Assembly: GCF_035046485.1 (NCBI RefSeq)
Contig: NC_085137.1
Location: 310,197,164 to 310,261,163, forward strand
Length of the DNA: 64,000 nt
Direction: 5' to 3'
Source: Aedes albopictus
Taxonomy: Eukaryota > Arthropoda > Insecta > Diptera > Culicidae
The position numbers and the translations under genes were made by a program. The notes below the pieces were generated by a model, which saw only the letters and a program-made list of their open reading frames with translations, did no database searches and had not been told where the DNA came from. Below, one piece after another: positions 11,825 to 23,121 of this stretch; within the stretch, counting starts at the first letter, position 1, and the number at the start of each line of letters is the position of its first letter.

Positions 11825-12490
11825 GGGAAGTGGAACCATCTCGGCAGGGGTCCTATTTTGGGCACTTTTCTGCTATAACTCAGCCAATTCTGAATAATTT
11901 GACACAATTTTTGGAATGCGATGAAATACGTGTAGTATGTGCACCGACGAACCGACGTGACAGCTAGAACAAATAAATTCAAATTTGTTGTCCCCGACGC
12001 CATGATGAAAAATAGCCGAACACTACCGCCTCCTCTATAGTGGTTTCTGCTTTTAGTAGTGTTGCGTGTACGTACACGCTGCGTTACACGAACACCACTT
12101 GAGTTACTGGTTGAAAATAGTAAACAAAGATCAGCTGTTCCCAGCAAAATCAAATGGGCATATTTTCAACCAGTAGATTTGCATTAGTGTTCGTGACACC
12201 GCGCTGCGAAACCACTATAACGGTTCGCGTTGTTTTGATAGCTTGACTCCAAACCCCCGTGTATTCATATAGGAAAAGGTTCGCGCCTGAGCTGATTTGA
12301 CAGAAGCGTTCGCTCGCTTTGCTGGTCGACCGTTAAATTTAGGGGGGACACATTTGAAACACCACTGTCACGTCGGTTCGTCGGTGGTATGTGGCCGTGT
12401 ACAAAATTTCAAGTCCATTGGTTTGGAGTTGACTGCGTTATAGCGAAGAGTGCCTAAAATACCGGCCGCTGCCCAAGTGGTTCGCTACCC
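11825..12490. mobile_element. TA-flanked foldback MITE, copy b (host of a nested insertion)
   Basis: The ends GGGAAGTGGAACCA... and ...TGGTTCGCTACCC are flanked by TA (11823-11824, 12491-12492). Removing the nested element at 11942-12386 and one 7-bp duplication leaves about 214 bp. That length and the core CTATAACTCAGCCAATTCTG match the foldbacks at 1711, 24135 and 43159. Confidence 0.75.
11942..12386. mobile_element. 445-bp MITE nested in the foldback, 7-bp target duplication
   Basis: Exact 22-bp terminal inverted repeats begin CACCGACGAACCGACGTG. GTATGTG is duplicated at 11935-11941 and 12387-12393, and excising one copy restores the foldback arm. There is no coding capacity. A 7-bp duplication does not fit the commonest superfamilies exactly; hAT or P elements make 8 bp. 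Confidence 0.85.
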
Positions 12491-12492
12491 TA

Positions 12493-13460
12493 CGTGCCAA
12501 ATGTTGTATTTTGGCTTATTCACAATGTAAATAGTATCACTTCGGCTTATATTCAGCATTTGGTTTTGTTCAGCTGAGAATGTTATAAACCAGCAATAAT
12601 TCGACATGCATGCTTATTTATGACTTTGAATTGTTCCTTGGGCTGTTTTCAATGAATAATTTTCTAGGGAATAGCTGCGTTTATGATAGAGTGCCGGTAG
12701 AGGCGCTTTTCTGATACATGCGGTAAACGTGATAACAGTGTAAAGTAACAGCGAAGGTTACGCTATGGGATCGTAGACGGCGCTCGTGTTCCACGTGTTT
12801 TTCACATATACAGCGGCGCTGCCTGCACCTATCCACTCGGAAACATCATGCGCTGCACGGGTGGAAAATGCCAGTCAGGAAAAAAGAAGTAAACAACTTG
12901 AAATTTGTATGGTGATGTAATCAGTTCTCTGTTACTGCAATGAATCCAGAAACGCGTAGGGATAATGATTTTGTTTCTAATTTGCAACTTTTTGCCCCAA
13001 GGCACAAATCGCTGCGATGCGGAACAAGTGCAAGCCAGCTATTTGTCCATACAAGAAAAATGATTTTACTTCTTATGTGGTGGCGCCATCTTTGAGAAAA
13101 ACAAGTTATGATTTCTTACTATTGTAATCTTGATATGAACTACTGGCGGCAGCAGCCCGAGCAGCTCACACAACGTCCAATTTCTTAACTATCATAACTA
13201 TTTTTTATTAGACAGTGGAATTGCAACTCGGATTGTTCAGACTTCCTCAGGAGTTTGTGAACTAAATTTGGAATTTTTCATCCCTCGAGAGTAAAATCAA
13301 GATAACAAATGATTCAATTCAAGATAACAGTAAAAGATTGCGCCATTGAGCAGTACAAGTTGTGCGGGAAAAAAATTTGAAATTTCAAAGTCATGTACCA
13401 AAAACCGCTAAACCCGACAGTTATAGTTAGACCAAACATAGGACAAATAACGACACAAAT
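12493..13460. other. Unassigned stretch
   Basis: No gene is recognised. The base composition is somewhat richer in GC around 12720-12880, but no family motif is visible in any frame. Confidence 0.4.
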
Positions 13461-13461
13461 A

Positions 13462-13560
13462 TTTACCCCCTGAGGAAGACACAATCCCCGTGTCGAAACG
13501 TCGGGCAAATAAAGAACGTCGTTTGTTCAATAAATGACTGCGTAGCCAAACATAATCAAG
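13462..13560 (+). repeat. Retroelement-tail-like hairpin block
   Basis: CTGAGGA, A, GACAC, a 7-base loop, GTGTC and GAAACGTCGGG (13470-13505) repeat the architecture seen at 5705-5741 with a different loop. GACTGCGTAGCC follows at about 13546. It is probably the 3' region of the same dispersed element as the 5.6-kb hairpin. Confidence 0.5.
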
Positions 13561-14967
13561 TAAAAATTATGTAAATCTCATAATTTTATTACAATTAATG
13601 CGAAAAATTATTCAGTTGATTGAGCTTGAACCTGCGCTTGTTTGACCACCCGTGGATGCTACTCCAGTATCGCCAGACCAGCTATACTCACATAAGGAAC
13701 CAATGAGATATCTGCCGGGGACTAAGCAGACATCTTCAGTGTCTGAGTGTTAGTGATCTTCCATTTTTAGGCGACAATGGCGCCTGCCATGACAGGTTGC
13801 AGGTCAATGTGGGAAAGGGGAGGGAAGTGATGATTGCAATTATTTGTATCAACATAATTTTCTATTGAAAAAATAGTTAAAAATCAAAAAGTATAGTTTT
13901 TAGGAAAATTTGAATCAAATGACATTTATTTAACAATCTGTCGTGAGCCAGTGGACAATCAGGAAATACGGTGGGATCAATTATCCTGGGGGGGAGGGCT
14001 TGCGTCCGGATTGAAAATGAGAAAGGTTTTCTTGAATCTTTTCAATTTTTATTTTCTCCGTCTATCTCCTACAATTTCTGTCACAAAACTGTCTATTATT
14101 TTCTCTGCTAAAAATCACCGCCTACTAATTGTTCTAACTATCCAACTTTGTGGTCCCTTATTAGTTGCCTTCCTAAACATTATTTTTTTAACATTACTAT
14201 CAATCTCATTCTCTACACAATCGATCAATTTTTCTTAGTCTGTTTAAAAAAGTTAAACTGTATCATTTTCGAAATTATAAAACAAAACATATGACAGAAC
14301 TGAAATATCAACAAGGATAATGATAGATGGATTAATAAATAACTAAAAACAAATACATTAAATAAAACAAAAATGTTGCAAACAAAAGTTTCATTTGCAT
14401 CTACATATTTGTTACATAAAGCAGAAATGATAAATTTCGGTCTAAGGTATCCCTGACCACCTTGAACTAACAAAACTATTACATATTTTGTCATTTTGTT
14501 ACAATAATGTTTGTTCCAACGATTGTTATAAAATATGTACCGTTAATAGTGACAAGATTCAGGCAACCCTCCAATATTACAATTTACGATATAATAACAA
14601 CAAGACTATATCAAAAATTTTCGAGTTGTTTAAATTAACGAAATTATAACAAATTCTGTTATCCATCACAGAGTCAAAGAATCGGGTTTATCATTTCAAT
14701 TTGTGGACCCATTTTTTATGCTGCTCACTTTGCAATATTGTTCTGAAAAAATAATTACGTTAGAACTATAAGATAATTACACTTTTTCAAATCTAAAGAA
14801 TACTTTGTCATATGTACCACCAAATACAGCCAATCGGAATGGGCATGGAAAAACACAGGTTTGTGTAAAAATACAAAGTTTGCACCAGTTTATTTTGCTG
14901 CATGTTTGCATGTCGTTGTTTTATGCTATAATGAATCAGCGGTTTGGTTTTATGACTCATTCTTTCT
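13561..14967. other. Unassigned AT-rich stretch
   Basis: No gene is recognised. A GGTTCAAGCTC-like B-box string on the minus strand near 13625 hints at a decayed SINE. The rest is AT-rich, with the longest frame about 95 codons and no family motif. Confidence 0.35.
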
Positions 14968-15225
14968 ATCTATATATAAAAATAAGTTTCTGTCTGTATA
15001 TCTGTCTGACCCTTATGGATTCGGAAACTACTGAACCAATCGGCGTGAAATATAGTACTTTTGGGGCCGGGGAAGGTTCTTAGCTCGGTGTGAGACCCCT
15101 CTCATCTCTGGAAAGGGGGGCTCCCAACCCATACACATGAATTTGTGAGGGTCGTCCCTATGGGACTGTGCGTAAAAACACAGTAGGCAGGCAGTACGAC
15201 GTTTGCCGCGACAGCTAGTGTTTGA
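14968..15225 (+). mobile_element. Short dispersed retroelement copy (TTTCTGTCTGT ... CGACAGCTAGT type)
   Basis: It starts TATATATAAAAATAAGTTTC, continues GATTCGGAAACTACTGAACC, and ends GTTTGCCGCGACAGCTAGT. These head and tail strings belong to a dispersed element common in insect genomes. A related tail, in the opposite orientation, lies near 51333-51365. Non-coding. Confidence 0.5.
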
Positions 15226-15698
15226 TAAATATAAACAAGTAAAGGTTTGTCGTTTTTGACAATCTTGACCTTGTTTATGATAATTGTCGCTATGGTCATA
15301 TTTATGATTTCAATGATTTTTTCGTCATGTTTTCGCAAACGCGGGTTTTTCCGTGATACTTGGGCACCAAGAGCTGTTATATACTTGATCAAGGCCAGAT
15401 TTACAATTTTGAAGGGCTCGGGGCTACAATATTGTGAAGATTTTCTTTCTGGAGGAATCGATAACAAAAATCCAGAATAGGAGCTTGAATGCGAAAACGA
15501 TAGTAAAAAATATTTCAAATTAAATAGCTCAAAGTGTGCTAATGGGATAAAACCTTTAGATTCAGTTGAAATTCATAGCGGAGTTCTTATAGAGAATTAA
15601 AAAAGAGTTTAAAGCATAGAGCTTCATAGAGAATTTCTTGTGGAAGCTTTTTTTGCAGAATATATGCACAAAAACATCTCACACAACTGCATGGGAGT

Positions 15699-15873
15699 GG
15701 AGCGGACCTGGTGTGATGGTTAGTACACTTGATTATCACGTCGAGGACCTGGGATCGAATCCAACTCCCGACAAACTCACAAAATGTGGGTTCTTCCTTC
15801 GGAAGGGAAGTAAAGCGTGGGCCCCAAGATGAACTAGCCTAGGGCTAACAATCTCGTTAATACAGATAAAAAA
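15699..15873 (+). mobile_element. tRNA-derived SINE with 14-bp target duplication
   Basis: The head has TGTGATGGTTAGTACACTTG (A-box region) and GGGATCGAATCC (B box), and the copy ends in an A-run. AACTGCATGGGAGT is duplicated exactly at 15685-15698 and 15874-15887, the signature of LINE-mediated insertion. The clean duplication suggests a fairly recent copy. Confidence 0.85.
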
Positions 15874-15887
15874 AACTGCATGGGAGT

Positions 15888-16306
15888 TTCGAGCAACCTC
15901 CACGAAGAATTATTGACAAATTCCACAAATTGAATTCAACTTTTGGCAAAAATCCATGGAGGAAAGTATTCAACGTCGCTTCTTCTTATTTTTTTTATTA
16001 ACTCTTCAAATTGCCTTAAGATCTATTCGGATTTTACCACATATTTCCTCTAGAATTCTCTTAGGGCATTCTGATAGGATTTTCAAAGATTCGTTTTATT
16101 TATTGCAGCCTTAATTCAAACAGAAAATCTTTTGGAACTCAAGTATATTTTTTTTACAAAATCAAACCGAAATATAAAAAAACCGCCTAGATTCTTGCAA
16201 GATTTTCTCAATGGAATTGTTCATCAATTCTAGGGGCGGACACGAATGCACTTCATAGTATGAACTGTCATTATCCGTACTGTGGCCAACAAAAATAACA
16301 CCCGTA
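15888..16306. other. Unassigned stretch
   Basis: No gene or element boundary is recognised in this AT-rich interval. Confidence 0.4.
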
Positions 16307-17804
16307 GAATGTCGGCAGGGTACCCGGGTACCCACGAAATTGAAATGATAGTATCTCCGTCAATTATCCATCGATTATAATTTTTTGGCTCATTCAGCTC
16401 AGAAACTCATAATCTATCAGGAGAGTATTCGGTTGGACCGGCCCGATGACCGTGGGTGCCGGAAAATCCGGATTTCCGAGCACATGTTTTTATGCAATAG
16501 AATGCATGGCATTTTAGTTGAGCCAGCAACAGTATGGGCATCAATCATCCTAAATCTGCCCCAACAGAAAGTATCAGACTAACAAAAGGTGTTTACTCTG
16601 AAATTGTCACTAAGGAACAGGATTCCCGTGGGACAATGGCTGGCAATAAACAGTTTAAAATATCCTAACCCCAATAATGTGGATATCAGTATTGTATAAG
16701 AACATCATCCCACAAAATCCAGATTTGCCTAAACCTACGGTGATCAGACCGGTCTAACCAAATATTCTCCAGATAGACGAAGAGTTTCTGATTTAGATGA
16801 GCAAAAAAAAAGGGGGAAAAATTGACGGTGATACAGGGAATGGTCAAAATGTTTGGGATAATAGGGTGGTACGGTCAAAATTTGGTCATACAATTCTTTT
16901 CATAACGTCAGACTGTGTATACTAAAACAGCTGATTTTTGGACCAATAATTGTACATTATGTGTAGCTTATGCCATAAAATCCATTAAGTATTGGTTGAT
17001 ATATAGATAAAACCAACGACCTGCCTTTTTAAAATTTTGAACAAAGGCGCTCCATAGTAAATCTTTGACAATTTAAGATCAGTAGAGCACACTTTTGATT
17101 AAATAACTACTAATACTGCTCCGATTCATATGAAAATTTTACAGTATAATACATACAGTATAATACAATTATACAAATATGATCTCAGCAAAATTTTGAG
17201 CCATTATGTATGCATACTTCCAAAGTTGTGGCAGTTTGAATATGAAAAAAAACTGACAGGGTGCCACTTAAACAAATATAACTTTGAAATGTCAAAATCA
17301 AATTGAATGAAATTTTTACACAACATTTGGACATCCATTCTTTATATATAGAAAAAACATCATTGAATTCGGTTCAGTATTTCTGACTCTTTAAATAAAA
17401 CAGTAAAAATTTGTTCTTGTTTTTGAAGCCTCTTTGTACAAAATACAAATACAAAATTGCAGATCTCAGGATTCAACAATATCTCCGCAAAAACTAAACC
17501 GATTTTAATGAAAACTTTATGACATTAGCTACATATATGCACCATTACTGGTCCAAAAATCACGTACGCAGTCCAAAGTTATGAAAAAAATGTATGACCA
17601 AATTTTGACCGTACCACCCTTTAGGCACCTTTTTTCTCCCACAAAAACATTCAACATGCTGTAACTTTTCATAGTGTGCATCAAAAAATCTCAAATTTTG
17701 ACTGTTTGACTGTTTGTAAAAAAAGTTGCCTATCCCAAACATTTTGGCCACCCCCTGCATAATCATTTCAATTTCGTGAATACTCGGGTACCCTGCCGGC
17801 ATTC
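16307..17804. mobile_element. 1.5-kb composite element with 43-bp inverted ends
   Basis: The ends share about 43 bp of imperfect inverted repeat, starting GAATGYCGGCAGGGTACCCG and running to GAAATTGAAATGAT. Inside lies a second inverted pair, about 16834 (CAGGGAATGGTCAAAATG) against about 17757 (its complement with CCACCCCCTG), related to the CAGGGGAT-type MITE at 46660. No transposase frame is visible. A third copy of the GCCGGCAGGGTACCCG motif lies just outside, near 17971-17992. Confidence 0.65.
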
Positions 17805-20069
17805 CACGTAATAAAAAAAATCAGCAGCCCCTCCACCCGACCCTCCTCACTTAAAAATTCGGTCAACCCCACCAATAGACATATATTCACAAGTTCTTAG
17901 ATCTAACAGAGTTTCAACTTCCTACTATCAAAAACTATTGAAATATCGAGAGCTGAAATTTAAAAAGGTACACGGGTACCCTGCCGGCCACACTAAGGTA
18001 AATAAATTTAAAAAAAAATCTAGGGTTCAATTTGAATATGTCAAATAAAATCCAAAAATTTCTAAAAATCGCCTAAATTCCGTTAGAAAAATCTCTAATT
18101 TATCTACAAACTTTGAGAAAAATACTTAAAAATATCTTATAAAATTTCCGGGATAAATTAACAAGAATATTGAACTATTCAACTGGCACTTTCGGGCCTT
18201 TCATTTTATAGAGTTTTGAATTCTGAAGTGAGTTCATTTGAGAGTTTCTCCAGGATTTAAGGTAAAAGAAATTTAAATGATAACATTTTGGCTACAGCAT
18301 GCCAGTAGACCTTAGTACAATTTCCTTAAAATAAATAACATTTAGCTGTAGAAGCCTAAGCCTATTTAGCCTAAGCTAGCAACAGTGAAATAATGTTTTT
18401 TTTTGTTTGACAACCAAAAAGCAAGCGAAAAGGTATATATCATGTCACACTGTCTGTTCCTAACAACAAGAATATAATAAATGTTCAACCACCAATCAAA
18501 CAATTGTTTTTTTTATCTGAGGGAAGAATTAGCATAAGTTAAAATTCCCTAATAAAAAAATGTTTTTATCACTCTATCATCTATCCGAACTAACCTTAAT
18601 ACTGGAATCGATCTCTATTGACCAACTTAAAAATCACATCACCAGAAAAAGAAAATCCCGCGCGATCAAATCCGATTGCACCACTTTCACTTCATCGCGC
18701 CGCCACGTGTCTAGAAAAACTGATTCGGGCGGAAAAATCATCTTCCAAAGTTGTTGCAAGTTCTGCCTGCCTGCCTGCCTGCTTGCCTGATGCACTATTC
18801 ACCCGCGGTGCACTGGGTGGTGTGTTTGCGCCGCCCGAAGCCAGCCGCGCATCTCCGAGGGAAAAAGATTTTCCAACACGCGCGTTATTCTTTTTACTTG
18901 CGCGCTCTATTCTTGTTTGTTGTGATCGTTTTGTTGATTTCATTGGTTGGTGCTGCTACTGCTGCTGTTGCAGCTCACTTCACGCTTCTCCATTTGGGTT
19001 ATGGTTCTTGTTTGTATAATAGTTTTTGGAAAGATATGACCATCTTTCAAAAAACAGATAATTGATAAACTAGTTTAATTTAATTTTTTCGATTAAGTAT
19101 CTTATGTGTTTTATCTATTTGTTCTATGGAAACATGAACATTTGGAATATTAATTTCAGGCAGCACTTCTCCTTTTTGGCATGAAGTTCCACAGGCACTG
19201 CCTTTTGAAAAGCTTAGTTAGTACTTTATGAGCACTTCCATTTTGAATAATTGAAAGTTTGTTTCAAGATAAAATTTTAGAGAACAATCTCCTTCTATAG
19301 ATCTCCTGGAATATTGTTATTCGTACATCGTGTGGCCCATAGGTAACCAAAATGGGAATCTATAACATCTATAACTGTTAGCCATGATAAGTTGACTTTA
19401 TTCAAAATAGTTTGAAGGGTCATATCAACCAGACAAGCAGTGTATTAGTATGGCAGAAAAACTAGCATCGTTAATATTATATGAATAGATGGCGCAGCCA
19501 AGACCGTCGAGTGAGCCGGGGCTTAGAAAATAGAAAGCAGAAAAAATCGACAACCGTCGTGGCATCTTGCTTATAGCTTCTAGTTTTATAGGCAAAACGC
19601 AATGCCGTCGCCGCCACGCGCATACACCCGGGTGCATTAAAAATAATACAAATTAGTTGGGTGGTTCCAGGAGGATGATGACGAGGGAGGGGGAGGTCCA
19701 GAAGGTTGTGGAGGTACGAAAAAATATATTGAACTAGTGAACTATAAACGAATGCATGCATGCTTGGTCCGCAATGTGGGAATATGGTTTTCCCTGAACT
19801 GGGAAGACCTACCTACTTGGAAAAACGTAAAAAATGACTGGCTCCAGCTTTTATTCGTCGACAACTGAGATTGTACGGAAGTGAATTGTTGGAATTGTAA
19901 AGGATTATTTTTAAAGCTAATAGCGAATTGGGTTATGTGAATTGTTGGTTTTATATGTTTTGCACTGTCAGTCAAAAATAGCAGAACAATTGAATCCAAT
20001 TAAATATACCTAATCAAGTAATATGAGGTATTGAGGGACCGATTTAGCTGAGGTGTGTCCCGCTCCCGG
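17805..20069. other. Mostly unassigned stretch; holds a possible host 5' exon
   Basis: 17805-18590 is AT-rich without recognised features. 18590-18960 is clearly more GC-rich and CpG-rich and looks unlike the transposon debris; see the candidate exon entry. A GCCT tetranucleotide run lies at about 18765-18788. 19060-20069 contains nothing recognisable. Confidence 0.4.
18595..18723 (-). promoter_or_regulatory. Candidate TATA-less promoter and 5' UTR exon
   Basis: On the minus strand an arthropod initiator-like ATCAGTT (18718-18724) is followed about 125 nt later by AAG|GTTAGT (donor at 18594), within a locally CpG-rich patch. No downstream promoter element sits at the canonical +28. There is no coding exon in view, so this is only a suggestive arrangement. 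Confidence 0.2.
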
Positions 20070-20338
20070 GGTTTCCAGTTAGTCTAGTGGTTGAGGCTAT
20101 GGATCGCCAATCCGGAGGCGGCGGGTTCGATTCCCATTCCGCTCGGGAAAATTTTTTCGACTCCCTGGGCATAGTGTATCGTTGTACTTGCCTGACAATA
20201 TACAAATTCATGCAATTGCAGCAGGCAAAGAAAGCAATTCAATTAATAACTGAGGAAGAGGGTCAAAGAACACTAGGTTGAAGCGAGGCAGGCCAAGTCC
20301 CAGTGGAGACGTAGAGCCATAAAGACGAATAAGAAGAA
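20070..20338 (+). mobile_element. tRNA-derived SINE (Feilai-like)
   Basis: The tRNA-like head contains TAGTCTAGTGGTTGAGGC (A box) and GGTTCGATTCCC-type B box at about 20128. The body reads GGGCATAGTGTATCG ... AATAACTGAGGAAG ... CCCAGTGGAGACG and ends AAGACGAATAAGAAGAA. The copy at 46525-47706 has the same order on the other strand. Family naming is by resemblance only. Confidence 0.8.
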
Positions 20339-20369
20339 CTGCTCCGCTTCACGTGTTGGCATTCATTTC

Positions 20370-20598
20370 AGTAAGACCTGAAATCAGGAACCTTTCGTAA
20401 TAGAGATTTTCTTTGCCTTCCTTGGCCAAAAAATATAGTCGTGCATACAACAAGCGCCAAAGTTTTCAATTGGCAATGATTGACAATACTGTGGAAGTAC
20501 TCATAGAACACTAAGCTGATATATCTCAGTAGAGACGTTGATTTTTTTTTTGTGGAAGAAAAAAAGTTGCCTATCGCAAACATTTTGGCCATCCCCTG
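20370..20598. mobile_element. Right-end relic of a CAGGGGATGG-type MITE
   Basis: The end reads TATCGCAAACATTTTGGCCA then TCCCCTG, matching the right end of the inner element at 17757 and, more loosely, the one at 47579. No left terminus is found, so it is a truncated copy. Confidence 0.5.
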
Positions 20599-20612
20599 TC
20601 TGTATATTGATA

Positions 20613-21311
20613 GTGTGGGTCATTGGAACCCTTTTCTCAGATCAAAGCTTTTTTGGTTCCGTTTCAGGTCCTGAGTATCTGTGCAAAATTTGAGCACGAT
20701 CGGTTGCGTCTGCACTTTGCGCATTGCAATTGAAATTTGTATGGCATTTTGTATGGGGAAACATAATTTTTTGCATTTTTGTCATAAGTTGAAAAAGTTT
20801 GTCTGAAATTTTTTAACCGATATTGTAAAATAATAGCCTAGGATGTTCTGAAAAACTTTGTTGAAGACCGCAAAGCGATCCGATGCTTGTGAAAATAGTT
20901 ATAACCAACGAACCGCATGCATGTGTTTATGTTTTAACATGTAAAGGAATAACAATAGCAACAAAATCATGCTGTTTCGCCAAGCAATGCCAACGCTATA
21001 ACTTTTTTCATAAGCATCAGATCACTTCGCGGTCTTCGACAAAGTTTTTCAGGACACCCTAGGCTATGTTTTCACTTTATCGGTTACATGATCTTAGAAA
21101 AAACAAGCTTTTTATGAGAGAAATGCAAAAAAGTGTGTTTTCCCATGTAAAACCCCATACAAACTTCAAACGCGATGCGCAAAACGTAGACATAACCGAT
21201 CGTGCCCAAATTTTGCACACTTATTTGGGTACTGAGATAGGATCAAAAAAGCTTTGATCTGATGGGATACCATTGAATTTTTCATTTTTCCATATAAACG
21301 ATGACCCACTC
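20613..21311. mobile_element. 699-bp foldback MITE, TA target duplication
   Basis: GTGTGGGTCATTGG at the left pairs imperfectly with CGATGACCCACTC at the right, with TA at 20611-20612 and 21312-21313. Internal strings such as GCGGTCTTCGACAAAG and CCCATACAAA parallel the 8065-8762 element in order and spacing. It is a second, diverged member of that family. Confidence 0.8.
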
Positions 21312-21439
21312 TAGTATATTGATTTATCGTACGAAATCGCTCGTTTAACTTACGAAGGTTAGTCGTTGTGCCTTTAATGAAGTGATGACTGACGAAGTAA
21401 ACTCGACTCTACGAAATTGAAGAACAAATCGACGAATTT

Positions 21440-21487
21440 TCCGACGATGATGATGATGATTTTTTTTTGATGATGAAATTTTTTTTT
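21440..21487. repeat. GAT microsatellite followed by T-run
   Basis: GATGATGATGATGAT with two T-runs abuts the poly(T) end of the minus-strand retroelement tail to its right. Confidence 0.7.
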
Positions 21488-21489
21488 AC

Positions 21490-21866
21490 TTAATCATTTA
21501 TTTTAGGCTCATGCGCCACAGGCGTAACGGAGCCGAATTCAGTTAAAACTTTTTACAATTTAATGTTTTTGACTTATAAACTATGTTAGTTTTGGGGAAC
21601 CGTAAAACTCGTGGTTTTGTCGAGGTTAGGGGGAACAAAAATATTTGAGGAAAGGATAGGATGATGGGGGCTTTTCGTTGACACTTGGCAGCATGTTGCG
21701 GCGTATTGCTGCTGGTCAAACGTAGAGTGGACGAACAACCTGTAACGATACAAACAAACGATTTTCGAAGGGATACGAGGTGGACAAGTGGAGCAACAAG
21801 ACTTGGATATCAAACAAAGACTTCAGCTTGTTTAAGAAAGTCGTACACAAGCTTCATGTACTCTAG
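21490..21866 (-). mobile_element. 5'-truncated retroelement 3' end, copy 1
   Basis: On the minus strand it runs from AGAGTACATGAAGCTTGTGT to CGTTACGCCTGTGGCGCATG and ends AAATGATTAAGT with an A-run. The same block lies in plus orientation at 51922-52306. The A-rich terminus and truncated start suggest a non-LTR retrotransposon 3' UTR. No coding part is present. Confidence 0.6.
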
Positions 21867-22191
21867 GTCAAGTCTACCCAACACATCTCTAATGTCTTCC
21901 TTTTCTGGTTTTCCTCAGGCCCTGAGGTACGAATCTTTTTATTCTGTACCACATATTTAAATTTCATTACTTTAAGTGTTTATTTTGATTTTTAAACGAA
22001 TTTTAAAGATGGTCTATCAGTGATATCTACCCGCCATCGCAATCAGTCCAGTTGTGATGGGAAAAGAAAAGTGACGGTGACGCGGTGACTCAACAGAGCA
22101 CACGTTGACGCGATCCAAGTCAGCCTATCAAAATCGGTAGTTTGTCTACCATTGATAGTGACAGAGAGCAACTCTGTTAAATACTGACGAT

Positions 22192-22442
22192 CAAAACGTG
22201 ATATTGATTTGATTGATATAAGAGATAAAAGATCTGAAAATAATATCTGATAAATGTTCCTGGAACATCTGAACAATATCAAAATTTTATATTTCAAGAT
22301 CAAGCAAATAGCTCGCTGCTATTGGTTAGATCTTACAAAATCTAAATATGATATGATGATGGTGTTCCAGAAGTAAATTTTTGATTTTATTTTTAGATCT
22401 TTTATCTCTTATGTCAATCAAACCCATATCACTTTTTGATCT
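22192..22442. repeat. Imperfect ~53-bp inverted repeat
   Basis: The arm at about 22192-22243 (GATCAAAACGTGATATTG ... AAAGATCTGAAA) is mirrored at about 22390-22442. The intervening 150 bp is not palindromic. It may be a decayed foldback; no target duplication is found. Confidence 0.55.
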
Positions 22443-22804
22443 CCATCAAAATATGCTATTATTGAGCTCTTTTCTCCTACTCGGGCATACGGCATGCCTC
22501 ATTATTGGCTAGTTGTGTCAGTTTATCCTGCTGGACTAGGGTTAATACACACAGTTCGAAAAATCCGTGTACATTTACATCAAATATAATGCACATAATT
22601 GGAGCGTGGAAAATGCTACAGGATTACGTGCCATCCTAACATTACATCCATCGCAAATACAAGCCATGTAAATTTCATAGCGTAATATACGCGCTTTGTC
22701 TTTCTCTCTTCCTCTCACTTTACTTTTCTTCTCTCTCTTTTGTTTCGGGTGGTTTTGTCACTTCAAATAAATAACGAGGCACCAACGTTCAGTTTCAAAT
22801 CATT

Positions 22805-23121
22805 TTATTTTGTATCACTAATAACACCTTGAATGAGAAGATCATTGATGCCTGAAGAATGAGGCACAGCGTCTAGAATAGGTACACATTTCCAATGCAG
22901 TAGAATGTTGCACATTTGCACACTTGACCCGCCTTGACCTATGGATCCCAGGGAGCTGCTTTTCTGAGCAATCTGTAACGAAAACACTTTTTCTGGCGGC
23001 ATATCTACATAGTGCAAACTTTATTTTACCTACCTTAAAACATCCAATCATTTCACAAGCGATAAAATACGCAATCGATAACTTTTTCTCTCGAATAAAA
23101 TCTTATCCGCACGGAGAGTAG
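22805..23121 (-). other. Possible small spliced transcript unit
   Basis: On the minus strand an ATG at 23121 opens a 25-codon frame (MATLRADKILFERKSYRLRI start). A good donor AAG|GTAGGT follows at about 23035, then about 60 nt further a TTTTCGTTACAG acceptor, a size typical of short insect introns. After it a frame continues about 58 codons to TAA at 22805, next to AATAAA-like signals. The upstream frame does not join the downstream one without a stop, and neither matches a family I know. It may be coincidence or a non-coding transcript. Confidence 0.2.

Noticed and set aside
18618..19065. Overlapping frames of 104-133 codons as host genes
   Set aside because: They overlap in different frames and strands within one GC-rich patch and show no family motif; the patch is better read as a possible promoter region.
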